Shown here piece after piece: positions 34,465-46,330 of a DNA stretch of 64,000 nt. Each line of letters opens with the position of its first letter. Position 1 is the stretch's first letter. The notes below the pieces were generated by a model that was not told the DNA's origin, searched no databases, and worked only from the letters and a program-made list of their open reading frames with translations. The position numbers and the translations under genes are program-made. The DNA is from Adiantum capillus-veneris (lineage: Eukaryota; Streptophyta; Polypodiopsida; Polypodiales; Pteridaceae), in the NCBI GenBank assembly GCA_014529385.2, contig CM043970.1, positions 67,106,567 through 67,170,566 of the forward strand, written 5' to 3'.

Positions 34465-34466
34465 AG
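34275..34466. repeat. (GA)n, (TA)n, (GA)n microsatellites
   Basis: GA tract of about 46 bases (34275-34321), a 70-bp spacer, a TA tract of about 48 (34390-34438), then GA again. Overlapping Ile-Tyr and Arg-Glu frames are artefacts. Confidence 0.95.
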
Positions 34467-34612
34467 GAGAGAGGTTTTAATGTCAAAGGAACACAACAAG
34501 AGACCTCAAATCTCTATCTAATAAGTTTTGAACTTAAGAACTGGTATTTAAGAGGATAATGTGATAACCAATCTACCATACTTAAAGGTTAATATAGTTT
34601 CTTCTTCTTATT
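34467..34612 (-). mobile_element. Putative tRNA-derived SINE, copy b
   Basis: On the minus strand: box-A-like GTATGGTAGATTGGTTATC, then box-B-like AAGTTCAAAACTT, body, and a 3' tail made of the adjoining TC/TA tracts (34390-34466 on the + strand). It has the same order and spacing as the copy at 10960-11105. Confidence 0.55.
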
Positions 34613-36339
34613 CATTGAGAGAGATCCCAAACATCTAGAAATCAAAAAAAAAAATTGTGTATGAACATGCGTGTGTGTGTGTAGCAGTTCTAAATCTATA
34701 TATATACGCAAACGAACACTAATTGTTCACAGACCAACAATTCTAGAAAAGTAGAATGGATTTGTACAATAATTTATTTGCAGTTGAAAATAAATTTTGT
34801 ACAAGGTAATGAAGATAACATAATATAGCTTGGGAAACCGCAAACCCAAAGTCTGGGAAATTTTGCTTCACATTAAGAGATCCTCCATATGTTAAGAACA
34901 GAATGTTTTAATCAAGGAAGGTAGCCCTCACCTGCACCCATAGCCACAAGAAAACAATTCGTTAGCACGTGACTGTACGCAGGTGATGCTGGGCATCCCA
35001 GTTGTTATCCATGTCACCATAACAAAAACACACAGTTCTTAACTTGTATTTTATTTTATTTTTTTAATTTCTTGGCTTTTTTACCCATCTGAAAGTGCAA
35101 ACCACATAGAGCTGCTATATATCTGTTTATTACTCAATTATATATATATATATATATATATATAACTTTCTTTGCCAATCCTAAGATTTTAGGAGTTTTT
35201 TAGGGAAAAAAACTAAAAAGATTCTTCTCTAATTAGATTGGAGCGAATTTCTCTCTATAGAGGTATGCACACGCAATCTTGAGCCGGATCTCAGATTCAT
35301 ACGTATTACCACTTCCTTTTATAAAAGAAATCTTTCGGAACTGATCCCATCTTAAGCACCATTTTATAAACAAGCTGAGATATCCCAAAAATTTTCTAAG
35401 TTTTTACCACTTTACAAAACAGACCCACTCCCCCCTTTTTTTTGTTTAGTTCTATTTACTTCCTATATCAAGGAATAACTATGTTAATATGTCATGACTG
35501 ACATACAGTTGCCCCAAGTCAGCAATGAACTGTATACCAACAATACCCTAGACAACTCAATCCTTAAGAGCCATCTCATCAATCATACGAGAAAGAAAAG
35601 ATGCAAAAGTATCCAGCCCGGATCAGCAAAAGCAAAAAGTATGACATGCCTCATAGTATAGAGAACTTTCTAAACCAACCAACTAGAAGCTTTTTGTAAT
35701 ATAAACTGCAAGATGGTAGGTAAAGACCAGATTATATAAACTCAAGTGAGAATAAAAAGCTAGCTAATAATGGTAAGCATAATTTATTGAATAATTGAGG
35801 GTCAAACCACTAATGGTCAGTAGAAATCCTTCACTACTCTGAATCAATGATATGCCACAGGAAAATTTCACTAATCTTCCCATCATGTGATGTACTTATG
35901 GTAAAAAAGATCGAGTAAATTTGAAACCAGCAATTTACAACCACAATCCAATATATGAAGCCACTTAATTCCTATAGAATATCAGAAGATGGGGCTACCC
36001 ATCCGAAGCCAGTATTCGACAATTTAAAATTACCTCTTGAGCTGATTCAGTAACATATGCATATGCACTAGAAAACAAAATAGTCTACGATCTGTCACCT
36101 TACCCAAAGTACTTCAACTGACTTGTATTACAACTTACGAAGGTAACCGAACATTACAGTTGTCGGTATTGATTTTTTTAATTTACTTTTTCTGTGAAAT
36201 TCCGGCTATATTCAGAGCCCTGAAGTATCCAATTCAAAAGTACTTACCTTCCATTGAGAAGCTAAAAAACCGTATCATAGACATCTCATTTCCCATCACG
36301 CACCATGCAATCAATACAGCCATTAAAATACACTCGAAA
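34613..36339. other. No gene recognised
   Basis: AT-rich DNA with a short TA tract near 35140. A minus-strand stretch around 34981-34935 ends in a good donor (gcag|gtgagg) and could be an exon of the gene starting at 42048, but its frame is not secure. Confidence 0.35.
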
Positions 36340-36434
36340 TGAGACAATTTTTTACAATTAGGGACAGAAATTATGTCAAAAAAACTTTTGAGAAATTAGG
36401 GACAGAAATTATCTCAGACATTAGGGACAGAAAT
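36340..36434. repeat. Short tandem repeat of attagggacagaaatt
   Basis: Three copies of ttagggacagaaatt (about 36358, 36399 and 36421) separated by 20-40 bases. The LTR element inserted exactly after the last gaaat, which became its target duplication. Confidence 0.8.
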
Positions 36435-36572
36435 TGCTACAGACGGAAGCAGTAGCGTCCCTGCAAAATACCTTGAATAGCATGATGGAAACAACAAAAC
36501 ACCGATAATACGCATACCTGACAAAGCCTGTGAGCATATAATCAAATCGTACACAAACAGAGAGGAAAAGAG

Positions 36573-36659
<87 letters not shown>

Positions 36660-36988
36660 GTGCAGGCGCACCTCCGAGAACGGAGTGCTACGCCGACACG
36701 GCGAGAGGGAAGAGAGGAGAGATGAGAGGAGCAACGCAGACACTGGGTGCAATCTCCCCCCGTGCAAGAGTGACCATTTCCCTCTTGCACGTATTTGTTA
36801 TATAGATTTCTTGAATGGTCAAATTGGTTACAAACTGGCCGGCCGGTCATAATTGGCCAAAGCTCATAAAAGAGCACTTGAATAATAAAATGTACATGAT
36901 ATACAAATACATTTGCATAGGCCAAGATGGGTCTAGTCTTTTCCACCTGTCAGCTGTAATAAAATCATAAAATATCATTTCTATAACA
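36435..36988 (-). repeat. 3' LTR with expanded GA tract
   Basis: 554 bp. Differs from its partner mainly by a GA tract (36574-36652) of about 80 bases, against about 16 in the 5' LTR. A TATA-like ctatataac on the minus strand (near 36800) fits an LTR promoter. Confidence 0.9.
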
Positions 36989-37949
36989 TACCTCTCTGTT
37001 GGAAAGCAACTGTCCTCAATTGCGAATATAAAAATATGCAAACAATACTTGTCAAAAACAGTGATTAGTATGTTGTGTCAAAAACATCAAATAATAAAAG
37101 AAAAATTAATGAAACTAAACAACATTAGCTTATGCCTGCCGTCATCCACATACTACCTATTCTAGTGTCCCATACCACTAGAATAAGCAGTGTATGCCAT
37201 ACCCTAATGAATTAGGATATCATTGGTCACACTCCTCATTAATCTCATAATGTCAAGTCTCATCACATAAACACTGCCATAATAATCACCAGATACCAAA
37301 TCCCAATCCAATTCCAATTCCACAATATAAGTCCAAATCCAAATCACTGTCATTATGTACCCGAGTATCAAAATCATACCAGTTATAGTGGTGGCCAGCC
37401 ACTGCAGCATGATTTTGTGATTGGTGTTGCCTAAATAGCGAATCTACACCAATAAGACGTGCTGCCTAAATTGACGAATCTGCACTAATGCTGCCTAAAT
37501 CGGCAAATCTGCATTTGATATTGTTGAAAATTCATGAATCTGTAATTTATCAATGTGCTGCCTAAATCGGCGGATCAGCACCAAGATGAGTATCTATACA
37601 CTGCCTAAATCAGCAAATATGTGTGCATGTGACCAATGGACTAGACCAAGCATAAAAAAACAAAACATCTACTACCTGTTTGACACAAAATTGGAGTATG
37701 CTTATGTGACAAAGTATTTACAAACAATTTTTCTAGTATCCCAAAGCACCTTATCTCACATGAGTAGCTGCATACCTTTTAGACAAGTTAGCTCGGTAAA
37801 AAGTTCCCTTTCAATACAATTAGAAGTCATGACCTTAGTAGTCTTTGAGTATGCAGCTTAGAACACAATGCCGAGAATTGAAATATGAAAAGAGGAATGT
37901 ATTTGATGTACATACCAAGAGGGTATACTATTTTTTGAAAATATATGAC

Positions 37950-37984
<35 letters not shown>

Positions 37985-40900
37985 AATAGGCACAAATAAT
38001 AGAAAGTTGCAGCTGGCATTGTAACAATGTTTGAAGAGGGGTATTATCAGAATGCAGTAAGGAGTGTCATACCCGGAGTTTGATATGAGAACATTGTATT
38101 TAGATTTATCTGCAGAAATTTTCTAAAAAAAACAAAGCACTAAAAACAATTGCTTGTTAAATTTAAGAAGACTTTAATAATTGCATATCAAATGTATTAA
38201 CATTGGAAACACCTTGAAGAAAAAATTTGATGCAAAGTCTGTTTGCCAAGAAAACAGAATCAAAGTAGAGAACTTGAAGTACAAATGAGCGGATAAGAGA
38301 GGTGTTATCTAAATTTACAGGGTGGTTTGCAAGACTGGGTTTACCAGTGGATATCGGTCTTCAGAGAAAGTGAGGCCACGCTCAATGTATGAATGTTAGG
38401 ATAGGTCAAAAGCAGGTCTCCTAAAGTAGTTCGATTCAAATTCTGTCATAGAGGACAATAGACATAGTCCTCTACAAAGGAGTATTAGAAACATTGGCCG
38501 GGATGTGATACAGAAGCAAATAAATGGAATAATATTGAGTAATGTGCAAAAACAATTTGACTGCCATATGATGTAACATTTAAAACAATTTGTAGATCAA
38601 TCAAAGTGAAAATCTAATTACACAACATCATTGCGAATGGGTATAAACTTACTTATGGGGATAATGGCTGTTGCAAATAATGATGAGAGAGGGTTTTTCT
38701 TGTTTATGGTTGATAATTGCTTAGTAATTTGGGTGTTAGTAGCTAAAAAAGTGTACCTAGTTAGAGTTCGCCTAGGGTCATCATTGCTATAATATTAAGG
38801 TAGGATATATCTTGAGGGTGAAAAGTTGACCCTAGTACGTTATGATTATTGACGGTGTTGACAATGTAGGACATGAAAATATCAAAATAAACTAAAAGAC
38901 AACCGGTCCCATGAGAAGCCACATTATTGTTCTATAACGCCACATGTTCACCATGGCCATCCTCTTTATTAGACAGATCAAGACCTCGTAGGAAATTGTA
39001 AGACGATAATGCTAATTAGACAGGCGTGAAATGTCTACTAGTTCCCATCATGGTGTCAATTGGGTCAATATGTCCAAGGTGGACCTCTGCAAATGGCCAT
39101 AAGGGTGATCAAAAGTTTGCATCATCAGTTGGAATAGAGGATTGTAATATACACGTTAATGAGGAATACCTATGCAGTTACACGTGTGTGGTGCAGGACG
39201 CAAGAAACTAGACTCAAGAGACTAGATCATAAAAGTAGATGATGCATACGACGACTAGAACCAATCATACATCTATACAATTATAAAGAGCCACCAATGG
39301 CTAGAAAAAATCTCCAAGTCCAGCTATGTCGATCTTCGAAGTGTAGTGGTGATGACAAGGTTACTCTCCTATGGTTTGGGGTATTTGATAATGAGCGAGA
39401 TTCAGAAGCATTTCGTTTCTTTCGTAGTGTAGAATGTTGTACATACTCACATACATATACAATCAAGGTATTTGAGGTCGCTTGGATCCGAGAAGTGGCA
39501 TGTCAAGTTCATCTTCCACACCAAAAAGGATAAGCACCAGGTTGGCATTAGGAAATACTGCAAATGCATTTGCCAACTTTTGTCAAAAAAGAAAAGCACT
39601 CTAATTGGGAGAGAATGACAAGGACCATGTAAGTCTGCTTTTAATGGATCACATTTAGAAGCTCAGCTCTCAATACCATAAACACATGCAAGCCAAAAGT
39701 GCCGAGAGATTCTTTGGGCAAACAAATACAATGAATTGTTTACTGTCGCCCTCAAAACAGATAACAAGGCTCTTAAACCGCAGTTTCATAGATGAGCGAC
39801 CCCGCTCTCAACTATGGATTTCTACCATTTCCAACTGCGACAGGTTCGTAATGACAACTAGCTGAGCTATTGTTGGTTTGGTTTGTTTGGTTCCTCACTA
39901 ATAAAGGCATGTTAAAGTTTATATGTCCTCCCTACCACTGTATTCCAACAAACAGCATTCGAATACCGGCTGCCTAGCATTTTCTCTTCTAGTTAGCATG
40001 GCCTATTGATGTAATATGGCGTGCAAGGACAGTGGAGTTCTGATGGAGGAAATCCTGAAAATCGTCATGAATACGAAAGCTTTGACCATAGCAGCTACTG
40101 CGCCCTTGGTCAAACTTGATGTAGAGGCCGAGAAAGAATTATCCATCGTCGAGGACATTACAGCATGCCAGCAGAATGAGAGGCTAGGAAGCTCCAAGCT
40201 TTCGTCTACACAACCGATATGCTAACGCAACCACCTTGCAAGTTCGCCACCTAGTTCTGCTTCAACCGGAAAAGGACCTCTGATAGTCGTTAGAGAAGAC
40301 AAACACACACAATGCAAGAATGGCAACAATACAACGCATAGGATCCATCTAATTTGACAAAATAAATGAAACCCTCATCGCCAAAAGCCTGCATGGTGAT
40401 TGGATGGTGCACACTAGACGTTGGAAGGCGTCAAAAGCTGCTAGGGTCTGATGGGTGGCCGCATGCAAAGCCACATGGCAGGGTTAGCTCTGCTTTGCTT
40501 TGCAGGCGTTGTCCAATAAGTCATCAGATGGCGGAACGTATGCTGCTTGGCCTTTGCCACTTATTGCTTCCAAGATTACGTTTGATTGGTGCTCTGCAAT
40601 GCTCTCGACGTTGTGATGATGTCGACGACCATTGTGTGGAAACTACCATCTTTTGAGTTGCCACTGCTAAGGAAACTGAGTCATCATGTGGGAGCACACG
40701 GCAGAGTGAGCATAGCCTAAAAGCAAAACAAAAAAGGAAAAAAAAATGAACCCTGGTTGATTTGGGCTTCTTCTTCCTCTTCTTCTTCTTGTCTATGAAC
40801 TTAAAGCTATCCTACTCCTCTGTCTAACCTTGCCTTGCACAGTTAGTAGCATGGAGCCATATAAATTTGTTGTATGTATTTAGTCCACAACTATATGGTT

Positions 40901-41178
40901 CATGAGCATGCTATTGCCTTATATTGCGGGTGAGGTATACTACCTTTTCAAAGCTTCTCTACTAACAAGGTAAATAATATACTATAACCGGCATCATTCA
41001 TCAATGCACCGTTATGCTCTTTTCTATCTAAATACAAATTGACAACTTGCAATCCGTACTTGAGACAAGCATCGTGAAGTAATTGTAACTTCATGTACAA
41101 AAATGAAAAAAAAAACTTATCTTTGAGGTTTATCATATCCATAGCTTTGGTTGTTGCAAGCCCGAGAACGTAGCCATC
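36989..41178 (-). other. Interior of the LARD-like element
   Basis: No recognised protein. Contains the short tandem array at 37427-37625, a TG tract at 37952-37981 and several open frames of 60-100 codons on both strands with no family motif, including 40948-41142 (-) just inside the primer-binding site. Confidence 0.5.
37427..37625. repeat. Degenerate ~30-bp tandem array
   Basis: About six imperfect units of the form gctgcctaaatcggcgaatc followed by tgcac, inside the LARD-like interior. Confidence 0.75.
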
Positions 41179-41190
41179 GCTCTGATACCA
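41179..41190 (-). other. Primer-binding site of the LARD-like element
   Basis: The reverse complement reads TGGTATCAGAGC, initiator tRNA-Met, one base from the end of the 5' LTR. Confidence 0.92.
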
Positions 41191-41191
41191 C

Positions 41192-41683
41192 TGCTACACA
41201 CGGAAGCCGTAGCGTCCCTACAAAATACCTCGAATAGCATGATGGAAACAACAAAACACCGATAATACGCATACCTGACAAATCCTGTGAGAATATAATC
41301 AAATCGTACACGAACAGAGAGGAAAAGAGAGCGAGAGAGAGAGAGAGATGGCAAGTGCAAGCGCACCTCCTAAAACGGAGTGCTACGCCGACACGGCGAG
41401 AGGGAAGAGAGGAGAGATGAGAGGAGCAACGCAGACACTGGGTGCAATCTCCCCCCGTGCAAGAGTGACCATTTCCCTCTTGCATGTATTTGTTATATAG
41501 ATTTCTTGAATGGTCAAATTGGTTACAGACTGGCCGGCTGGTCATAATTGGCCAAAGCTCATAAAAGAGCACTTGAATAATAAAATGTACATGATATACA
41601 AATACATTTGCATAGGCCAAGATGGGTCTAGTCTTTTCCACCTGTCAGTTGTAATAAAATCATAAAATATCATTTCTATAACA
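41192..41683 (-). repeat. 5' LTR of the LARD-like element
   Basis: 492 bp, nearly identical to the 3' LTR outside the GA tract. Ends TGTTATAG at 41683 on the minus strand, then the GAAAT duplication. Confidence 0.92.
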
Positions 41684-41991
41684 GAAATTATCTCATAAAT
41701 TTACATAACCCGGATTTTATTCTACACACTTCATATTTCACAAAAAAAACCAGCATCATTAGTCAATGAGACTCAAAATCTTCGCAATTCTTAGATGTAT
41801 GAGCTATTTTCAATCCTACCAGAATGAGATAGTTTTTAAAGACCTGGTTCTTTTATAACAGGACATGAACGATGTTTTTTTTTTCTTTTTTTTCCTTTTA
41901 CCAAAAAAAACCAGCTACTCTCAGCAAAGCCCCATATTCCGGCTCATACACTCTTTCAATAGATTTGAGAACAAAATAAATTTATGTTAAC

Positions 41992-42169
41992 CTGTAGATT
42001 AGGAGTCGAGGAAGCCTCCACAATTGTCTTCTCAGATTTTTTCGGCATGTTGAGCCCACAGCAGTCAGCAGATACTCACTCACACAGTTTAGAACTCACA
42101 CACACAGAGAGGTGATAACAAAAAACGCTACTAAGTGAGTATGAGTACTCACCTTGTGAGTCATTTATA
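41992..42169 (-). promoter_or_regulatory. Possible promoter and first coding exon of an unknown gene
   Basis: On the minus strand a TATAAAT box (42169-42163) is followed about 115 bases later by an ATG at 42048 opening a 57-nt exon (MPKKSEKTIVEASSTPNLQ) that ends at 41992 with a CAG|GTTAAC donor. The peptide is not recognised. If real, the LARD-like element sits in this gene's first intron and the remaining exons lie below 36.4 kb. Confidence 0.35.
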
Positions 42170-42384
42170 CATGTTGATGCCCATCTACAAAAGACGCGAC
42201 ACCCAGTTGTACCAGTCACCTCAATCGAGGTCGCTAATAAGGGCATATCCTCATGGATTACCCCCAGCCACAGATCCGGCAGTTACAGGCCCTATCGCGC
42301 TAATTCTGCTACCCTAATCGGCTGCAGACCCACACCCCAGTACGAGTGGTAGCGTGCAGCAAGAGGCACGATCAATTAATGCAG

Positions 42385-43232
42385 GGAATACTAAACCCAC
42401 TACATAGCATTTTCATTTACCCTGAAAAAAGATGTAAAGATAGTTTTAAGTTACATGGAAGGACAGGTCATATTGTCCACCAACTCACCATGGCACCAAA
42501 TAACAATGTATTCCCATAGTCTATACCCGGTCCAAGTTATTGCATCCATCCTTGGATGACCATACACCGCAGTTCTCATATACTTCCCCGAACCCTACAG
42601 TAAGCTCATGTTATACTGCTAGGATGTGCTGACCTAAAAGGTGAGAGATTAAACACTATTGGGTAGTCTCTATTATTATTTCCATTTTGGTCTAGGAGTC
42701 GTAAAGTGGGTCTATAAAAGAAAAAGTGATATTTTTACAAAAAAGACCGAGTCCAGAATAACTTTTCCGGAGCAACTCCAGCTAAATTGCACACCCGGTG
42801 TAACAAACCCTGCTACAGAGCATTTTTTGTACAATGAAAAGATAGTATTAAGTTAAATGCAAGGACAGTTCATATTGTACACCACATACCCAATTGCTAT
42901 AGATAACAATCTATTCCCATAGTCGATACCCAGTCCATAAATTTGTTACGAGTTTATTGTATCAAGCCTCGGATGATTATACATAGCAGGTTTACGCCTA
43001 CTTCCCCAACCCTATAGTAAGCTTATGTCATTCAGCTATCCACTAGGGTAAAATATGCGTCGATCTTAACGGTGAGAGTATAATCAGTTTTGGGTAATCT
43101 ATTTTCTTTCCAATCTGGTCTAGGAGTCATAAAGTGGGTCTATAAAAGATGGGTGATATTCTTACAAAAACCAAGTCTAGAGTAACATTTCCGGAGTTAG
43201 CATCTTCAGCTAATTTGCTTACCCGGAGTATC
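42385..43232. repeat. Two tandem diverged copies of a ~415-bp unit
   Basis: Copies at about 42385-42797 and 42798-43232. Landmarks in both are aagatagttttaagtta (or gta), gacaggtcatattgt, tattcccatagtc and ctaggagtcgtaaagtgggt. The unknown ORF beginning at 43242 starts just after the second copy. Confidence 0.8.
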
Positions 43233-43241
43233 TAACAAATT

Positions 43242-44867
43242 ATGGCATACAGTCAAGAACAGGTTTTTTCCTTAGCAACTGCACATCTTTATCTGTCAAG
43301 TGCATCTACTCGGAGAGCAACCTTACTCCATCATGAACTTCATTTATTTCCGCAGTTAGGAACCTCTGTTTCCCAAACTAAGTGGTGGACCTATCAAGAC
43401 CGAGTGACGCGTGTGACTCTTTGGGGTCGTGAGCATTTCAAAAACAATATCCGATTGGCGATGGTTACTGAGGCACTGGGCCTAGGGCCACAGTATTATT
43501 ACATAGAACATCCAATAAAGCCAGGTTTTTCTGATCGGTTATACCTGCTAGCCCAGTTTCTACCTCGTCAAAAGATTTTCTTGTACGGTAGTTATGGTCA
43601 TCAACTAAGAGGATATTTTAACACTAGGTTGGTAATGGGACACTTTTATGTCCTGGGACACTTTTATGTCCTGTTAAGTGACCATTTTCCTTGAATTATG
43701 TCAAGAGTTTCAAAATGGATTTTGAGGTGCTATCTGTCTAGAAAGTTGTCTCATGAGCTGAAAAAAACTCGACATTTTTTTGGAATATCAATTCCATCTT
43801 AAGCTTGTCCTTGCACAACATTTCACAACCTAAACTGTGTGAAAAAACGGGTCCTGTTTTTGTCTTTTTTCAACTTTTTGCAACTATACCACTCTAGAAT
43901 TCATGTTTGTGAGGTCTATAATGCTAGAGAACTATCTTTAGTAGTCCTAAACATGTCCTTATGCTTCTAGGGAGAAATAAATGTTAAAGTTGTAAGTTAT
44001 GACCAAATTACAAAAATTGTCAAATCCTGTTTTTTAGCCAATTTTAGCTCTTCTATGATTTTTTTGGTGGCTTTCATGATATCCAAATGCAGTTTTGATT
44101 TTCTATGTCGCATATTGTAACATAAATCTAATATTCCTTAGGTTTTGGGGCACCTAATACCCTATTTTGCATAGTAGACAACGATGGTTGATTTTTTCAA
44201 TTATAGAAGAAAACGAAACACTCTAGTATATCAAGTATAGCTTTTTCAATATTGTTAGTTTCTTGTGACAACTACATGCATTTTGTAGGTAGTAACCATA
44301 TCTAGTCATAAGGATCAAATTTGGCTAGATATTGAATAGTTTCTATGGGATTCTACAACTCATAATGTTGAACCCAGTTTTTTCATGTTTGATGTACTTA
44401 GCACTTCATCTTTGTCCCCAAGATTCCCCTTGGTAAGAGATGTATTATTCTTTTCACATGCTCCATGGCTCCTTATGAACCTAAAGGAGAGTAGGGAACT
44501 AAGAAAACATGCATATATTATTTGTATTGAGCGTGGCTATAGAAACTTTGATGATAGGTTTGCAGAATGGTAAAAAATCAACTTTTTTGTACCTACAAAT
44601 TTATTATTTTTCCCATGTGTAGTAGGCCTTGAACTATAACCTCATGAAAGGATTTTACAAAATGAGCGGATCTACTATGGTTTTGGAGGTTTTTTTCAAA
44701 ACCTTGAAAGGACACTTTTATGTCCTGTTAGGTTACCAACCTAATGTTAACAGTACTCCCCACACTCGAGAGTATGGGGTAGCCTTGGCGACTCGTATCC
44801 TACCTTTAGCTGAGCGTCCAAACACCTGCTTTTACTATGAGACAGCAGCTGTTTGTGTGATCATGTA
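43242..44867 (+). pseudogene. Unknown ORF interrupted by a TTAA transposon
   Basis: Begins ATGGCATACAGTCAAGAAC at 43242. The frame runs open to 43621 and, after the insert, the flanking TTAA at 44747 rejoins it in the same frame (GYFN before, STPHTREYGVALATR after) to a stop at 44865-44867. The uninterrupted protein would be about 166 residues, with no motif I recognise (Trp-rich KWWTYQDR; PQYYYIEHPIKPGFSDRLY). In-frame rejoining shows the ORF was open at insertion. It may be a fragment of a larger gene or element. Confidence 0.5.
43622..44746 (+). mobile_element. TTAA-flanked DNA transposon, copy 1 (non-autonomous, 1,125 bp)
   Basis: Flanked by TTAA (43618-43621 and 44747-44750). The left end CACTAGGTTGGTAA is matched by ttaccaacctaatg at the right, with one change. 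Just inside both ends is the near-palindrome ggacacttttatgtcc; at the left it is duplicated. The interior is non-coding except a 62-codon frame (44385-44573). It lacks about 200 bp present in copy 2. TTAA duplication with short inverted ends fits piggyBac or Sola3-type transposons; no transposase is present to decide. Confidence 0.87.
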
Positions 44868-44942
44868 ATGGGCGGCATAATAGAGATGTAGATGAAGGGC
44901 TCCTGAAATAGTTATCAGCTAAGATTTTTTGTCCAGTGAAAG

Positions 44943-45215
<273 letters not shown>

Positions 45216-45281
45216 TCTTATTCACTTAGAGAGATCCCACAGATCTACCCGACAAGTATCAATCTCAAAACTTGGTGTGTG

Positions 45282-45361
<80 letters not shown>

Positions 45362-45456
45362 GGAGGGAGGGAGGGAGAATAAGAGAATTTTTTGTAACCA
45401 TAAGAACAATCCAAATAGTTATCAAAGATCTGCTCAACGAGTCTTGATATCAAGAC

Positions 45457-45543
<87 letters not shown>

Positions 45544-45560
45544 ATTGTTATTTTCTTGGA
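45216..45560. repeat. Two further (GT)n(GA)n tracts with truncated SINE-like pieces between
   Basis: Tracts at about 45274-45376 (with a gggagg variant) and 45461-45542. Pieces resembling the SINE middle (gatctacccgacaagt; gatctgctcaacgagtcttg) precede each. The unit looks reiterated after loss of heads. Confidence 0.7.
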
Positions 45561-45952
45561 GCAATTATAGAACTAAAGTACACCTTGCTCGCTTTTGCAC
45601 ACACACATACACACCTAGATATATGTATATGTGTGTGACCCAATGACCATGCTTTCTTGGCCGCAACAACGTGGGGGTCACACAGTGGTTGAGTTAATTG
45701 CTAATGGCCTTGTTGATGATGTAGCATCTCCTTGAGGTTTCAAATCACAACAGTACTCCTCCATGTGTTTTCTTGGAGTTTACTTAAAAATTAATTTAAT
45801 CCTTGTTTTTGGACATGAAAGTCATTTTTGTAGCCAATGGCACTTTTTTTGTGATTGAACCTCTTTTGTTGACTTTTTAAAAGAAGCCTTAGAGGAGAGT
45901 TGAGTTAGGCATACTTTCAACGTTTTGAGGATGATTGATACTTACCTTAAAT
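45561..45952. other. No recognised feature
   Basis: AT-rich spacer. A ccgcaacaacgtgggggtca segment near 45661 only loosely recalls a Helitron 3' hairpin and lacks CTAG. Confidence 0.4.
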
Positions 45953-46330
45953 GTTATTTCAGTTTTAAAACATTTAAATGGATCTTTTTTTTCACCTTTT
46001 ATTTCGCATCTAAATATGTCTTGACTTTTCTTGCATTCTATTGTTTTAGAATGCTCAAGTGAAGTTCCACCTTGCATAATTCTAGTAAATTCTAGACACA
46101 TATATATACCTTAAATGTTATTTAGATTTTGAAACATTTAAATGGATTTTTTTATTTCACCTTTCATTTCACATCCTGACATGTCTTGACTTTTATTGCA
46201 CTCTATTGTTTTAGAATGCTAAAGTGAAGTTCCACCATGTCTTGACTTTTCTTGCATTCTATTGTTTTAGAATGCTAAAGTGAAGTTCCACCTTGCATAA
46301 TTCTAGTAAATTCTACACACACACACATAT
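45953..46330. repeat. Three-copy AT-rich tandem repeat
   Basis: Units containing catgtcttgacttttcttgc, attctattgttttagaatgc and agtgaagttccacc at about 46013-46100, 46178-46232 and 46233-46315. The first two are preceded by a shared ttaaatgttattt segment. Confidence 0.85.

Larger units (their letters stand above)
36435..41683 (-). mobile_element. Non-coding LTR retrotransposon (LARD-like), 5,249 bp, GAAAT target duplication
   Basis: LTRs at 41192-41683 (5') and 36435-36988 (3') begin TGTTATAGAAATG and end GTAGCA on the minus strand. GAAAT flanks both sides (36430-36434 and 41684-41688). The primer-binding site TGGTATCAGAGC is at 41190-41179 on the minus strand, and a purine-rich agagaggta lies directly before the 3' LTR. 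The roughly 4.2-kb interior has no gag, protease, RT or integrase motif in any frame, so it must depend on another element. Confidence 0.9.

Noticed and set aside
40948-41142. Ankyrin-like peptide (LLHDACLKYGLQVVNLYLD) on the minus strand inside the LARD-like element
   Set aside because: A single weak resemblance over less than one repeat; not enough to call a captured gene.
43622-44746. Assignment of the TTAA transposons to CACTA because the ends start CACTA
   Set aside because: CACTA elements make 3-bp duplications; the empty site here shows a 4-bp TTAA duplication, and the true CACTA in this window has quite different ends.
45661-45690. Possible second Helitron 3' end (ccgcaacaacgtggggg)
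   Set aside because: The arms pair poorly and no CTRR-T terminus follows at the right distance.
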